A stretch of DNA of 38,255 nt from an uncultured Paracoccaceae bacterium (lineage in GTDB: Bacteria; Pseudomonadota; Alphaproteobacteria; Rhodobacterales; Rhodobacteraceae): contig CAJIZW010000125.1 of the NCBI GenBank assembly GCA_905181985.1, positions 1 through 38,255 on the forward strand, given 5' to 3'. Every line of letters starts with the position of its first letter. The stretch's first letter is position 1. Positions 19,496 through 28,424 of the stretch are shown piece by piece. The notes beneath the pieces are model-generated. The model was not told the DNA's origin. It saw nothing but the letters and a program-made list of their open reading frames with translations, and did no database searches. A program made the translations under genes and the position numbers.

Positions 19496-20428
19496 ATGCA
19501 AAGACTTCTGACCATAAAAGATTTTCCTGCCTCGTCACTCTGCTTTGGTACCATGCAGTTTGGAGGGAAGTCCTCTTTTTACGAATCTAACGCAATCTAT
19601 CAAAATTGTCGTGATTCAGGGATCAATTTCTTTGACACAGCTCACGTATATAATGAGGGTAGATCTGAAGAATTTCTAGGATCAGTTTCTTGTTCAGAGC
19701 GAGAAAATATAATAATTGCAACAAAAGCAGCCTATGATTGCCCTGCAACAAAGAAAAATATCTTAACATCTTTTGATGAAAGCAGAAAACGTCTAAAATC
19801 TGACTTTGTTGATATTTTGTATATGCATCGATGGGATAATCATGTTCCTCTTGAGGAAACTTTAACAGGTTTAGCAGAGCTTAAACAACAAGGATTAATT
19901 CGCTACATAGGGGTTTCAAACTATTCAGCCTGGCAAACTATGAAAGCACAGGCTATCTGTCATAACCTTAATATTTCAATTGATGTCATCCAACCTATGT
20001 ATAGCTTAGTCAAACGTCAGGCAGAAGTTGAAATTTTACCAATGGCGCTTTCTGAGAAAATTTCAGTTTGCCCCTATTCGCCTCTAGGTGGTGGCTTACT
20101 TACTGGAAAATACCATCAAGGAGATACTGGTCGACTGACAGAGGACCAAAGATACAAAAAACGTTATAGTTTAGAGTGGATGCATAATACTGCTAGTAAT
20201 TTATCTTTACTGGCTACAAGGTACAATGTTTCCCCAAGTACCCTAGCGATTGCATGGGTTTCAAATAATAAAAGTATCTCAGCTCCAATAATTTCTGCAA
20301 GTTCTTTAAAACAGCTTAGCCCCTCTATTAGCGCCTTAAATTACCAGATGCCTTCTGAGTTGTATAAAGAAATTACAGATCTAAGTGTTTCTCCTAGCCC
20401 TGCTACTGACCGGTTGGAAGAAATTTGA
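19496..20428 (+). CDS. Aldo/keto reductase
   Basis: AKR motifs FFDTAHVYNEGRSEEFLG, IIATKAAY, LYMHRWDNHVPLEETL, IRYIGVSNYSAWQ; catalytic D/Y/K/H visible. Confidence 0.92.
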   Translation: MQRLLTIKDFPASSLCFGTMQFGGKSSFYESNAIYQNCRDSGINFFDTAHVYNEGRSEEFLGSVSCSERENIIIATKAAYDCPATKKNILTSFDESRKRLKSDFVDILYMHRWDNHVPLEETLTGLAELKQQGLIRYIGVSNYSAWQTMKAQAICHNLNISIDVIQPMYSLVKRQAEVEILPMALSEKISVCPYSPLGGGLLTGKYHQGDTGRLTEDQRYKKRYSLEWMHNTASNLSLLATRYNVSPSTLAIAWVSNNKSISAPIISASSLKQLSPSISALNYQMPSELYKEITDLSVSPSPATDRLEEI

Positions 20429-22918
20429 CTATGTGGAATCTATTCGAATGTTAATATTTTTTGAGTCGTAAGGGCTATCTTCAACTACCACTGCATTCCA
20501 AAGCTCATCAAACATCTTAACTTTTAAAGCCTGCCCAACATTAGCAAATTCAGGAGTAATATAGCCCATACCTATCGACTTATTAAATTCAACAGAATAA
20601 CCACCTGACGTTAATCGACCAATTCTTTTTTTATCAATATACAGCGCCTCCCTTCCCCAAGGGTCAGCATCTTTAGGGCCATCAATTAGCAGTGTTACAC
20701 ATTTAGACTTAATGCCGTGTTTTATCATTTGATCTTTACCAAAAAAATCTTTTGAAAGATCCACAAACCTATCTAACCCTCCTTCTAATGGAGTGGCATC
20801 TCTGCCTAACTCTGTACCAAAAGCTCTATAAGATTTTTCTTGCCTTAACCAGTTTTGAGCTCTTGCTCCAACCAATTTCATTCCATGTTTTTGACCCGAG
20901 TTTTCTAATTGATCAAAAAGATAATTCTGCATCTCGATTGGATGATGTAGCTCCCATCCAAGTTCACCTGTGTAAGCCACTCGAATAGCGTTCACTGGAC
21001 ACATACCTAACTCGATTGACTTAGCGGAAAGCCATGGAAAGTTTTTATTAGAAAACACCGTCTCTGGCTCAGGGTGCCTAACTAGGTCAGAAAGGATAGC
21101 CCTAGAGTTTGGCCCCGCAATAGCAAATACTCCAAATTGAGAAGTTACATCCTGCAACTCAATTCTACCAAATTCCATTTCTTTGTCCTGAATTGCTTTA
21201 ATTAAGAAATCAGCATCATATGCTTGCCACGCTCCTGCAGAAACAAGATAGTACTCATCATGTTTAATCCTAACAATGGTATACTCAGTTCTTGTGGTGC
21301 CTTTTTCTGTGAGTGCGTATGTAAGATTGATTCGACCGACCTTAGGTAATTTATTACAAGTAAACCAATCTAAAAAGGCAGTAGCTCCGGGGCCTTTAAT
21401 CACGTGTTTAGTAAACGCTGTAGCATCTATAAGACCTGCCGTTTCTCTAGTCGCTATTGCTTCTTCTTTTACAAAATTCCACCAAGTACCGCGACGAAAG
21501 GATCTAGAGCTTAAATCATCAAAACCAATCGTTGCAAAGTAATTTGGCCTTTCCCATCCGTTTACTTGACCAAACTGAGCCCCTCTCATTTTTTGTCGCT
21601 CATACGACGGAGCTGTTTTTAGTGGTCTACAAGCCTCTCGTTCTTCATCAGGGTGATGCAAGATAAAAACATGTTCATAGCTTTCTTCATTTTTTCGAGC
21701 AGCATAATCAGTCGTAATCCAGTTCCCAAACCTTCTCGGATCCAGAGAAGCCATATCTATTTCTGCTTCCCCTTGGTCCATTAACTGACTTAAATAATAG
21801 CCCACACCACCAGCTGCAGTTATACCAAACGAAAACCCTTCTGCGAGCCACATATTTCTGAGACCCTGAACTGGACCTACTAAAGGATTTCCATCTGGTG
21901 TATAACATATAGGGCCGTTAAAATCGGCTTTTAAACCAACTTCCTCACTAGAGGGCAACCTATGAATCATTGATAGGTACTCTGCTTCAATTCTATCTAA
22001 ATCTAATGGGAAAAGGTCTGCCCGAAAGGTATCAGGAACGGTATATTTAAATCTAGCAGGGGCGCCTTTTTCGTATGGGCCTAAAATCCAACCCCCTCTT
22101 TCTTCTCTAACATACCATTTAGCATCGGCATCCCTTAACACTGGATGCTCAGGATTGCTTTTTCTCCATTCAAGTAAGGTTGGGTCTGGTTCTGTAACTA
22201 TGTATTGATGCTCTACAGGAATCGCAGGAATTTTGATTCCAAGTAAGCCAGCTGTCCTTTGTGCATGGTTACCAGTAGCTGTCACGACGTGCTCCGCTTT
22301 AATAGTAACCTGCTCATCCGAACTAACAAGGTTTCCACCTTTCTCAATCATCTTCGTACAAGTCACCTCCCAATGATCACCCAGCCATTCGTAACCATCA
22401 ACTTGCCATTTTCGTTCAATTGTCACGCCATATTGGCGTGCTCCTTTTGCCATAGCCATCGTTAGATCTGCAGGGTTAATATACCCATCTGTGGGATGCA
22501 GTATCGCTCCCTTTAAGTCTTCTGTTCTTAACAGAGGGTAACGTTCTTTAATTTCTTTTGGGTTAAGCCACTCAAAGGGTACACCACATGTTTCAGCAGT
22601 AGACGCATAGAGCATATACTCGTCCATTCGCTCCAATGTTTGCGCCATTCGTAAATTGCCAACAACTGAAAACCCTGCACTTAAACCAGTCTCTTGCTCT
22701 AGACGTTTGTAAAACTTGATAGAGTAATCGTGAATATGTGTAGTTGCATAACTCATATTAAAGTATGGAAGTAAGCCTGCTGCGTGCCAAGTAGAGCCCG
22801 ATGTAAGCTCATCTCGCTCAAGTAGCATGGTTTTCCATCCTAACTTTCCCAAATGATAAGCTATCGATGTGCCTACTACCCCTCCTCCAACTATCAGCGC
22901 TTTAACTTGGCTTTGCAT
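20429..22918 (-). CDS. FAD-dependent oxidoreductase with C-terminal GcvT (aminomethyltransferase) domain; dimethylglycine/sarcosine dehydrogenase-like
   Basis: 829 aa; N-terminal VGGGVVGTSIAYHLGKLGW, SGSTWHAAGLLP; C-terminal GcvT-like GELGWELHHPIE...LVGARAQNWLRQEKSYRAFGTEL. Confidence 0.92.
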   Translation of the reverse strand: MQSQVKALIVGGGVVGTSIAYHLGKLGWKTMLLERDELTSGSTWHAAGLLPYFNMSYATTHIHDYSIKFYKRLEQETGLSAGFSVVGNLRMAQTLERMDEYMLYASTAETCGVPFEWLNPKEIKERYPLLRTEDLKGAILHPTDGYINPADLTMAMAKGARQYGVTIERKWQVDGYEWLGDHWEVTCTKMIEKGGNLVSSDEQVTIKAEHVVTATGNHAQRTAGLLGIKIPAIPVEHQYIVTEPDPTLLEWRKSNPEHPVLRDADAKWYVREERGGWILGPYEKGAPARFKYTVPDTFRADLFPLDLDRIEAEYLSMIHRLPSSEEVGLKADFNGPICYTPDGNPLVGPVQGLRNMWLAEGFSFGITAAGGVGYYLSQLMDQGEAEIDMASLDPRRFGNWITTDYAARKNEESYEHVFILHHPDEEREACRPLKTAPSYERQKMRGAQFGQVNGWERPNYFATIGFDDLSSRSFRRGTWWNFVKEEAIATRETAGLIDATAFTKHVIKGPGATAFLDWFTCNKLPKVGRINLTYALTEKGTTRTEYTIVRIKHDEYYLVSAGAWQAYDADFLIKAIQDKEMEFGRIELQDVTSQFGVFAIAGPNSRAILSDLVRHPEPETVFSNKNFPWLSAKSIELGMCPVNAIRVAYTGELGWELHHPIEMQNYLFDQLENSGQKHGMKLVGARAQNWLRQEKSYRAFGTELGRDATPLEGGLDRFVDLSKDFFGKDQMIKHGIKSKCVTLLIDGPKDADPWGREALYIDKKRIGRLTSGGYSVEFNKSIGMGYITPEFANVGQALKVKMFDELWNAVVVEDSPYDSKNINIRIDST

Positions 22919-23065
22919 AGAATTTATTTCCTTTTTACTTCTTATATATCAAACTTGATTTTACTGTTAATCCATCAGTCGACCCTACTATGTACATTTA
23001 CGACACTAAACAAAATTTGAATTAGTAATTTATATCAAAATAGGTGTATTTATTAGGGAGTTTTT

Positions 23066-23081
23066 AATCCTTCCAAGGATT
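23066..23081. repeat. Near-perfect palindrome AATCCTT-CC-AAGGATT upstream of SH3 protein gene
   Basis: 7-bp inverted arms around 2 nt; lies 16 bp before the SH3-domain ORF. Confidence 0.4.
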
Positions 23082-23096
23082 CGCAATTAATTAATA

Positions 23097-23624
23097 ATGA
23101 AAGCTATAATAGTTATTATGAACAAATTTATTCTGGTTTTTATGTTAAGCGTGATTGTAACTCTTACCCTTCCAATTAGCAGTACAGTCGCCACCGAAAA
23201 AGGTCAGGTCACAAACTTACCTATACCTCGATTTGTTTCATTAAAAGCGACAAAAAGCAATATTAGGCGAGGCCCAAGCACAACCCATAAAATAGATTGG
23301 GTTTTTGTAAAAAAAGACATACCACTTAAAATTGTAGATGAATTTGGTCATTGGAGGCGTATCATAGATTATGAAGGCGCCTCTGGGTGGATCCACAAAT
23401 CCCTGTTATCAGGGTCACGGACTGTGTTGATCCTCAAAGATATGGTGCCCCTTTATCTAAAGCCAACCACGGATTCTATTATACGGGCAAAAATAGAAAA
23501 AAATGTTATAGGTAGCCTTGGTAAATGTAAGTTGAGTTGGTGTTTTGTTAAGTTTTCATCTGATAAGGGTTGGGTTAATAGGAAAGATTTTTGGGGGTTA
23601 ATTCAGAATGAATTACGTGAGTGA
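23097..23624 (+). CDS. SH3 domain-containing exported protein
   Basis: N-terminal hydrophobic signal, then SKATKSNIRRGPSTTHKIDWVF...WRRIIDYEGASGWIHKSLLSG SH3-like repeat; the true start may be 23118. Confidence 0.82.
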   Translation: MKAIIVIMNKFILVFMLSVIVTLTLPISSTVATEKGQVTNLPIPRFVSLKATKSNIRRGPSTTHKIDWVFVKKDIPLKIVDEFGHWRRIIDYEGASGWIHKSLLSGSRTVLILKDMVPLYLKPTTDSIIRAKIEKNVIGSLGKCKLSWCFVKFSSDKGWVNRKDFWGLIQNELRE

Positions 23625-23648
23625 TTTATTTATATAAGTTATTTTGGT

Positions 23649-23924
23649 TCAAGTTTTTTTAACATTTTTTCTAGTAGTCTTTATAGGTTTACTCTTTAAC
23701 TTCTCAATGGAGGCTCGCAAGAGTTCATTCTCTTCCCTTGCTTTTACAGCCATTGCTCTAACTACATCGAATTCTTCCCTAGTTACAAAATCTCTTTGTG
23801 ACAGCCACCGGTCTAAAACACCATTCAAAGCAGTGTCAGCTTCAGTTTTTGCTCCCTGAGCTACACCCATGGCATTTGTAAAAACTTTTGATAAATCATC
23901 CAACAACTTATTTCTTGTCTGCAT
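23649..23924 (-). CDS. ubiK: Accessory factor UbiK family protein (BMFP/YqiC)
   Basis: 91 aa; LLDDLSKVFTNAMGVAQGAKTEAD...RWLSQRDFVTREEFDVVRAMAVKAREENELL. Confidence 0.87.
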   Translation of the reverse strand: MQTRNKLLDDLSKVFTNAMGVAQGAKTEADTALNGVLDRWLSQRDFVTREEFDVVRAMAVKAREENELLRASIEKLKSKPIKTTRKNVKKT

Positions 23925-24012
23925 AACAACCTCTTTGTTTAAAAATAGTATAATTGAGATTAAAGGTAAAGCACAAGGTTGACTTCGTCACAGGCTCATA
24001 GGTAGTAGATAT

Positions 24013-24897
24013 ATGGCAACCACAGCATTTAAATTTCCTGATATATCTCCTGAATTATTTTCGTTTAATTTAGGCGGGTTCGAGTTCGCATTACGTTGGT
24101 ATGCACTAGCCTATATAGTTGGAATAATTATTGCATTACAGATAATTAAGTTCTTATTAAGTAAGGAAATCCTTTGGTCTTTTAAAACCCCACCGATGGC
24201 AAAAACCCAAACAGATGATTTAATAACCTTTCTAATCTTAGGAATAATTATTGGTGGTAGATCTGGTTTCGTATTTTTTTATCAACTCGAATATTACTTA
24301 CACAACCCATGGGAAATATTCATGGTTTGGCAAGGTGGTATGTCTTTTCATGGTGGTCTCATAGGCGTAATTCTTGCCACTCTTTGGTTCTGTCATAGGA
24401 ATTCATTGCCAGTACTTAGTGTAGGAGACCTAATAGCCGTTGCAACACCTCCAGGTATATTCTTAGGTAGGTTATCAAACTTTGTGAACAGCGAGCTTTG
24501 GGGCAGACCCACCGAATGGTCTTATGGAGTGGTATTTCCTGGAACTCTCGCCCAAAGTTGTCCGGGGTACTCTGAACCATGCGCCAGACACGCTTCGCAG
24601 CTTTATGAAGCAGGTCTTGAAGGTCTGATCTTGGGATGCATTATGCTGTGGTTAGCGCTTAATAAAAAATGGCTTACAAGGCCAGGTTGCCTAATAGGGT
24701 TTTTTATTTTCGCTTATGGATTATTTAGGTTTTTAGTTGAGTTCTTTAGACAACCTGATTCATATTTTATAACAAATGAAAATCCTCTTGGTTATCTCCT
24801 TTCTTCAGGTAACCTAAGTCTGACAATGGGGCAGGCACTCTCCCTTCCAATGATTATTTTCGGGTTGTTAATCATAATGCTTCGGTACAAAAAATGA
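24013..24897 (+). CDS. lgt: Prolipoprotein diacylglyceryl transferase
   Basis: ALRWYALAYIVG, GGRSGFVFFYQL, WQGGMSFHGGLIG, GRLSNFVNSELWGRPTE signatures. Confidence 0.96.
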   Translation: MATTAFKFPDISPELFSFNLGGFEFALRWYALAYIVGIIIALQIIKFLLSKEILWSFKTPPMAKTQTDDLITFLILGIIIGGRSGFVFFYQLEYYLHNPWEIFMVWQGGMSFHGGLIGVILATLWFCHRNSLPVLSVGDLIAVATPPGIFLGRLSNFVNSELWGRPTEWSYGVVFPGTLAQSCPGYSEPCARHASQLYEAGLEGLILGCIMLWLALNKKWLTRPGCLIGFFIFAYGLFRFLVEFFRQPDSYFITNENPLGYLLSSGNLSLTMGQALSLPMIIFGLLIIMLRYKK

Positions 24898-25946
24898 ACC
24901 CGTTAAGTAAATTACTAAACCAACAGATTAGGTATAACGGACCAATGAGTATTTCCCAATTTATGGAAATTTGTTTATTACATCCAAAATATGGGTACTA
25001 TACAAACTCTAGCCCGTTCGGTCAAAAGGGTGACTTTGTTACTGCACCAGAGGTCAGCCAGATGTTTGGTGAACTTATAGGACTTTTTCTTGCTCAAGCT
25101 TGGTCAGATCAAAAAAACCTAGAGGAGGCAGTTCTTGTTGAATTAGGGCCTGGGAGAGGTACACTTACTGCTGACATAATGAGAGTGACAAAATCGATTA
25201 AAAATTTTCCAAAAAAAATATATCTACTAGAGGTGAGTGAGAAATTAAAATTATTACAAAAGTCCAAACTTGAAGGATATCAAGTTGAGTGGATTAAAAA
25301 TTTAAATCAAATTCCTCCTGGTCCAATTATACTTATAGCCAATGAATTCTTTGATTCTTTACCTATAAATCAATATTTAAAGGGAGCTGATGGGTGGCAT
25401 GAAAGGCTAATCGGCATAAAGAATGGTGAACTAGCCTTTGGTATATCAGAACAAAAACTTAACATTCAAAGTACTGAGTATTTTACACATGCAGTTAAGG
25501 GTGACATTGTAGAGGTAAGACCTTCTGTAGAGCCAATTATTACCGAAATTTCTAATAAAATTTCACAGTGGGGTGGTATCTCGTTAATCATTGATTATGG
25601 TTGTTGGGACTTAAAGGGAAACACTTTCCAAGCTATAAAAAGTCATAAATATATTAATCCACTTGAAAAACCTGGGGAGGTCGACCTCACCGCACATGTT
25701 GATTTTTCTTCGTTAGCCAGAAGTGTGTTAAACTGCTCAATCAGTAAATTAACAGACCAAGGAGTACTTTTAGAGCGTCTCGGAATTTCTGAAAGAGCAA
25801 ACATACTTTCTAGGTCACTAAAAGCTGACGATCTTGAAAACCATATTGCAGCCCATCGTCGCTTGACACATCCAAAAGAAATGGGGACATTGTTCAAAGT
25901 GATGGCTATATTACCAAAGCTATCACGCATGCCACTAGGATTATAA
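24894..25946 (+). CDS. Class I SAM-dependent methyltransferase, MidA/NDUFAF7 family
   Basis: SISQFMEICLLHPKYGYYTNSSPFGQKGDFVTAPEVSQMFGELIG and VELGPGRGTLTADIMR; overlaps lgt by 4 nt. Confidence 0.92.
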   Translation: MNPLSKLLNQQIRYNGPMSISQFMEICLLHPKYGYYTNSSPFGQKGDFVTAPEVSQMFGELIGLFLAQAWSDQKNLEEAVLVELGPGRGTLTADIMRVTKSIKNFPKKIYLLEVSEKLKLLQKSKLEGYQVEWIKNLNQIPPGPIILIANEFFDSLPINQYLKGADGWHERLIGIKNGELAFGISEQKLNIQSTEYFTHAVKGDIVEVRPSVEPIITEISNKISQWGGISLIIDYGCWDLKGNTFQAIKSHKYINPLEKPGEVDLTAHVDFSSLARSVLNCSISKLTDQGVLLERLGISERANILSRSLKADDLENHIAAHRRLTHPKEMGTLFKVMAILPKLSRMPLGL

Positions 25947-25947
25947 A

Positions 25948-26709
25948 TTGAAAATAGAAACCTTATCCTCAGAGAATTTAAAACCAATATCGCACTACTT
26001 CTTCACGCGTAAGGGGGGATCTTCGTCTGGGATATACGCTGGATTAAACTGCGGGTTTGGCTCTTTTGATTCCCCACTTTTGGTAGAAAGAAATAGGTGC
26101 TCTAGCTGTAACACTATTGGAATCGACAGAGATCAATTAGTTACTGTAAATCAAACTCACTCTAGTAATGTAGTTACTTTATCAAAAAAGAACGAAAAAA
26201 AAGGTTCACTAATTAATGCGGATGCCATGGTTACAAATAAACCGAATATTGGGCTTGGTATTTTAACAGCAGATTGCCAACCAGTCTTTTTTGCTGACCC
26301 ACACTCACGTATAATAGGAGCAGCTCATGCGGGCTGGAAAGGCACCCTATCCGGAATTCTAGAGGCCACAATCGGATCAATGATTAAGTTAGGAGCAACC
26401 CGAGAGAATATTCACGCTGTTATTGGTCCATCAATCTCACAAAAAGCGTATGAAGTAGGCTCTGAATTTGTTGAACTTTTTATAGAAAAATCTATTGAAA
26501 ACAAAAAGTTTTTTAAATCACAAAAAAATGGAAAGTTCTTATTTGACTTAAATGGCATAAGTCTTGAACGTTTAGTAAAAGCTGGTGTCAAGGCTGAGAG
26601 TGTAAATAGATGCACCTACTCTGAACCCAGATCATTTTACTCTTACAGGAGATCATTTCATAGGAACGAGCCCGACTATGGGCGATTATTATCTGTTATT
26701 ATACTATAA
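25948..26709 (+). CDS. pgeF: Peptidoglycan editing factor PgeF (YfiH/laccase-domain family); TTG start
   Basis: FFTRKGGSSSGIYAGLN, VNQTHSSNV, LTADCQPVFFAD, GAAHAGWKGTLSGI with conserved Cys/His ligands. Confidence 0.92.
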   Translation: MKIETLSSENLKPISHYFFTRKGGSSSGIYAGLNCGFGSFDSPLLVERNRCSSCNTIGIDRDQLVTVNQTHSSNVVTLSKKNEKKGSLINADAMVTNKPNIGLGILTADCQPVFFADPHSRIIGAAHAGWKGTLSGILEATIGSMIKLGATRENIHAVIGPSISQKAYEVGSEFVELFIEKSIENKKFFKSQKNGKFLFDLNGISLERLVKAGVKAESVNRCTYSEPRSFYSYRRSFHRNEPDYGRLLSVIIL

Positions 26710-26745
26710 CATTTTTCAACTAAGCTTTAGTAACTATAATTGTTC

Positions 26746-27246
26746 TTATGTTAACTGCTTAGCTCTTTCTTCAACTATTTCGAAAGGTACTCCAACGTCC
26801 TCCTTCGACTCCCTAATAACCAATGAGGTTTTTACACTCGCAACATTTTCTGTCGAAGTTAATTCTTCTGTAAGAAATGTTTGGAAAGTGCTGAGATCTG
26901 GTGCCACACATTTAAGAATAAAATCAACCTCTCCATTAAGCATGTTACACTCCCTAACTAAGGGCCAAGTATCACACTTTTTTTCAAAAGCAGTTAAATC
27001 AGACTCCGCTTGACTAATTAACCCTACCATTGCGAATACTTTAACCTGAAAGCCTAGGGCTCGCGCTTCAATATTAGCGTAATAACCCTTTATAAAACCA
27101 CTCTCCTCGAGTGTTCTTACCCTTCGAAGACACGGAGGGGCTGAAATCCCAACTTTTTTTGCAAGATCTACATTACTCATGCGACCATTAGCCTGAAGCT
27201 CAGATAGAATTTCCCTATCAATTTTGTCTAGTTTAGAAACTTTCAT
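26746..27246 (-). CDS. Lrp/AsnC family transcriptional regulator
   Basis: LDKIDREILSELQANGRMSNVDLAKKVGISAPPCLRRVRTLEESGFIKGY HTH and RAM domain; ATG at 27246 chosen over the upstream extension to 27315. Confidence 0.93.
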   Translation of the reverse strand: MKVSKLDKIDREILSELQANGRMSNVDLAKKVGISAPPCLRRVRTLEESGFIKGYYANIEARALGFQVKVFAMVGLISQAESDLTAFEKKCDTWPLVRECNMLNGEVDFILKCVAPDLSTFQTFLTEELTSTENVASVKTSLVIRESKEDVGVPFEIVEERAKQLT

Positions 27247-27342
27247 AACCACCTCTTTTAAACTAATCTTACAAAATAAACAGTGTACACGCAATAATAT
27301 TTCTACTTTAAGCATTTTAATTATATTTAAATTTTATTAATA

Positions 27343-27365
27343 GAAAGGTATAATAATCACCTTTC
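27343..27365. promoter_or_regulatory. Inverted repeat GAAAGGT-N9-ACCTTTC between divergent lrp-like and trxB genes
   Basis: Perfect 7-bp arms with an AT-rich 9-nt spacer, about 55 bp upstream of the trxB start. Confidence 0.45.
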
Positions 27366-27418
27366 ACTATTTTGCGACCCGGATTATAAGCGTTCGGTCA
27401 GCATAAAAAGGAAATATC

Positions 27419-28360
27419 ATGGAAAATTATAGACACACTAAAGTGCTGATTATTGGCTCTGGTCCTGCAGGATACACAGCTGGTGTATATGCCAGTCGGG
27501 CAATGCTCGAACCTCTGTTGATCCAAGGGATTGAGCCTGGCGGTCAGTTAACTACCACAACAGAGGTCGAAAACTGGCCAGGAGACAGCGAGGTTCAGGG
27601 ACCTGATTTAATGATTAGAATGGAAAATCATGCAAAATCAGTTGGTTGTGAAGTCTTATCAGATATAATCACTAATTTAGATCTATCTGGCCGCCCGTTT
27701 GTTGCTACCGGTGATTCTGGAAATATCTACACCTGCGATTCAATTATCCTAGCTACTGGCGCAAGAGCTAAATGGCTAGGTTTGCCGTCTGAAGAAAAAT
27801 ATAAAGGTTTTGGAGTTTCTGCCTGTGCAACATGTGATGGCTTTTTTTATAAGAATCAGGAGATAGTTGTTGTTGGTGGAGGAAATACAGCCGTAGAAGA
27901 GGCCTTATTCCTTACCAATTTTGCTTCAAAAGTAACCTTAATTCATCGTCGTGACGAGCTGCGAAGTGAAAAAATCTTACAAGATAGATTATTTAAGAAC
28001 CCAAAAATAGAAACTCTCTGGTTTAACCAAGTAGTAGAAATACTAGGTGATAAAGAGCCTTTGGGAGTAACTGGTGTTAAAGTTAAAAATGTAAAAACAG
28101 GAGTTCTTTCAACGCTTGAATGCAAAGGCGTTTTCGTTGCTATTGGTCACTCTCCTGCAAACGAATTAGTAAAAGATGTGTTAAAAACACATATGGGTGG
28201 ATACGTTATAACCAAGCCTGATAGTACAGAAACATCTATACCTGGAATATTCGCAGCTGGTGATCTCACTGATCATAAATACCGACAAGCAGTTACGAGT
28301 GCCGGAATGGGTTGCATGGCAGCCTTAGAAGTAGAACGTTTTCTTGCAGAAACAAAATAA
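27419..28360 (+). CDS. trxB: Thioredoxin-disulfide reductase
   Basis: GSGPAGYTAGVYASRA, CATCDGFF redox motif, VVGGGNTAVEEALFLTNFASKVTLIHRRD, GIFAAGDLTD. Confidence 0.96.
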   Translation: MENYRHTKVLIIGSGPAGYTAGVYASRAMLEPLLIQGIEPGGQLTTTTEVENWPGDSEVQGPDLMIRMENHAKSVGCEVLSDIITNLDLSGRPFVATGDSGNIYTCDSIILATGARAKWLGLPSEEKYKGFGVSACATCDGFFYKNQEIVVVGGGNTAVEEALFLTNFASKVTLIHRRDELRSEKILQDRLFKNPKIETLWFNQVVEILGDKEPLGVTGVKVKNVKTGVLSTLECKGVFVAIGHSPANELVKDVLKTHMGGYVITKPDSTETSIPGIFAAGDLTDHKYRQAVTSAGMGCMAALEVERFLAETK

Positions 28361-28424
28361 AAAAAATATTATTAATTAATATCAACTTTTGTCCTATAAT
28401 ACTCGTCTAAGGAATACAGAAAAC

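Noticed and set aside
28389-28424. TTG start at 28389 for the Sat-like/APS kinase ORF
   Set aside because: ATG at 28425 has a good AAGGAA ribosome-binding site and matches the expected N-terminus.
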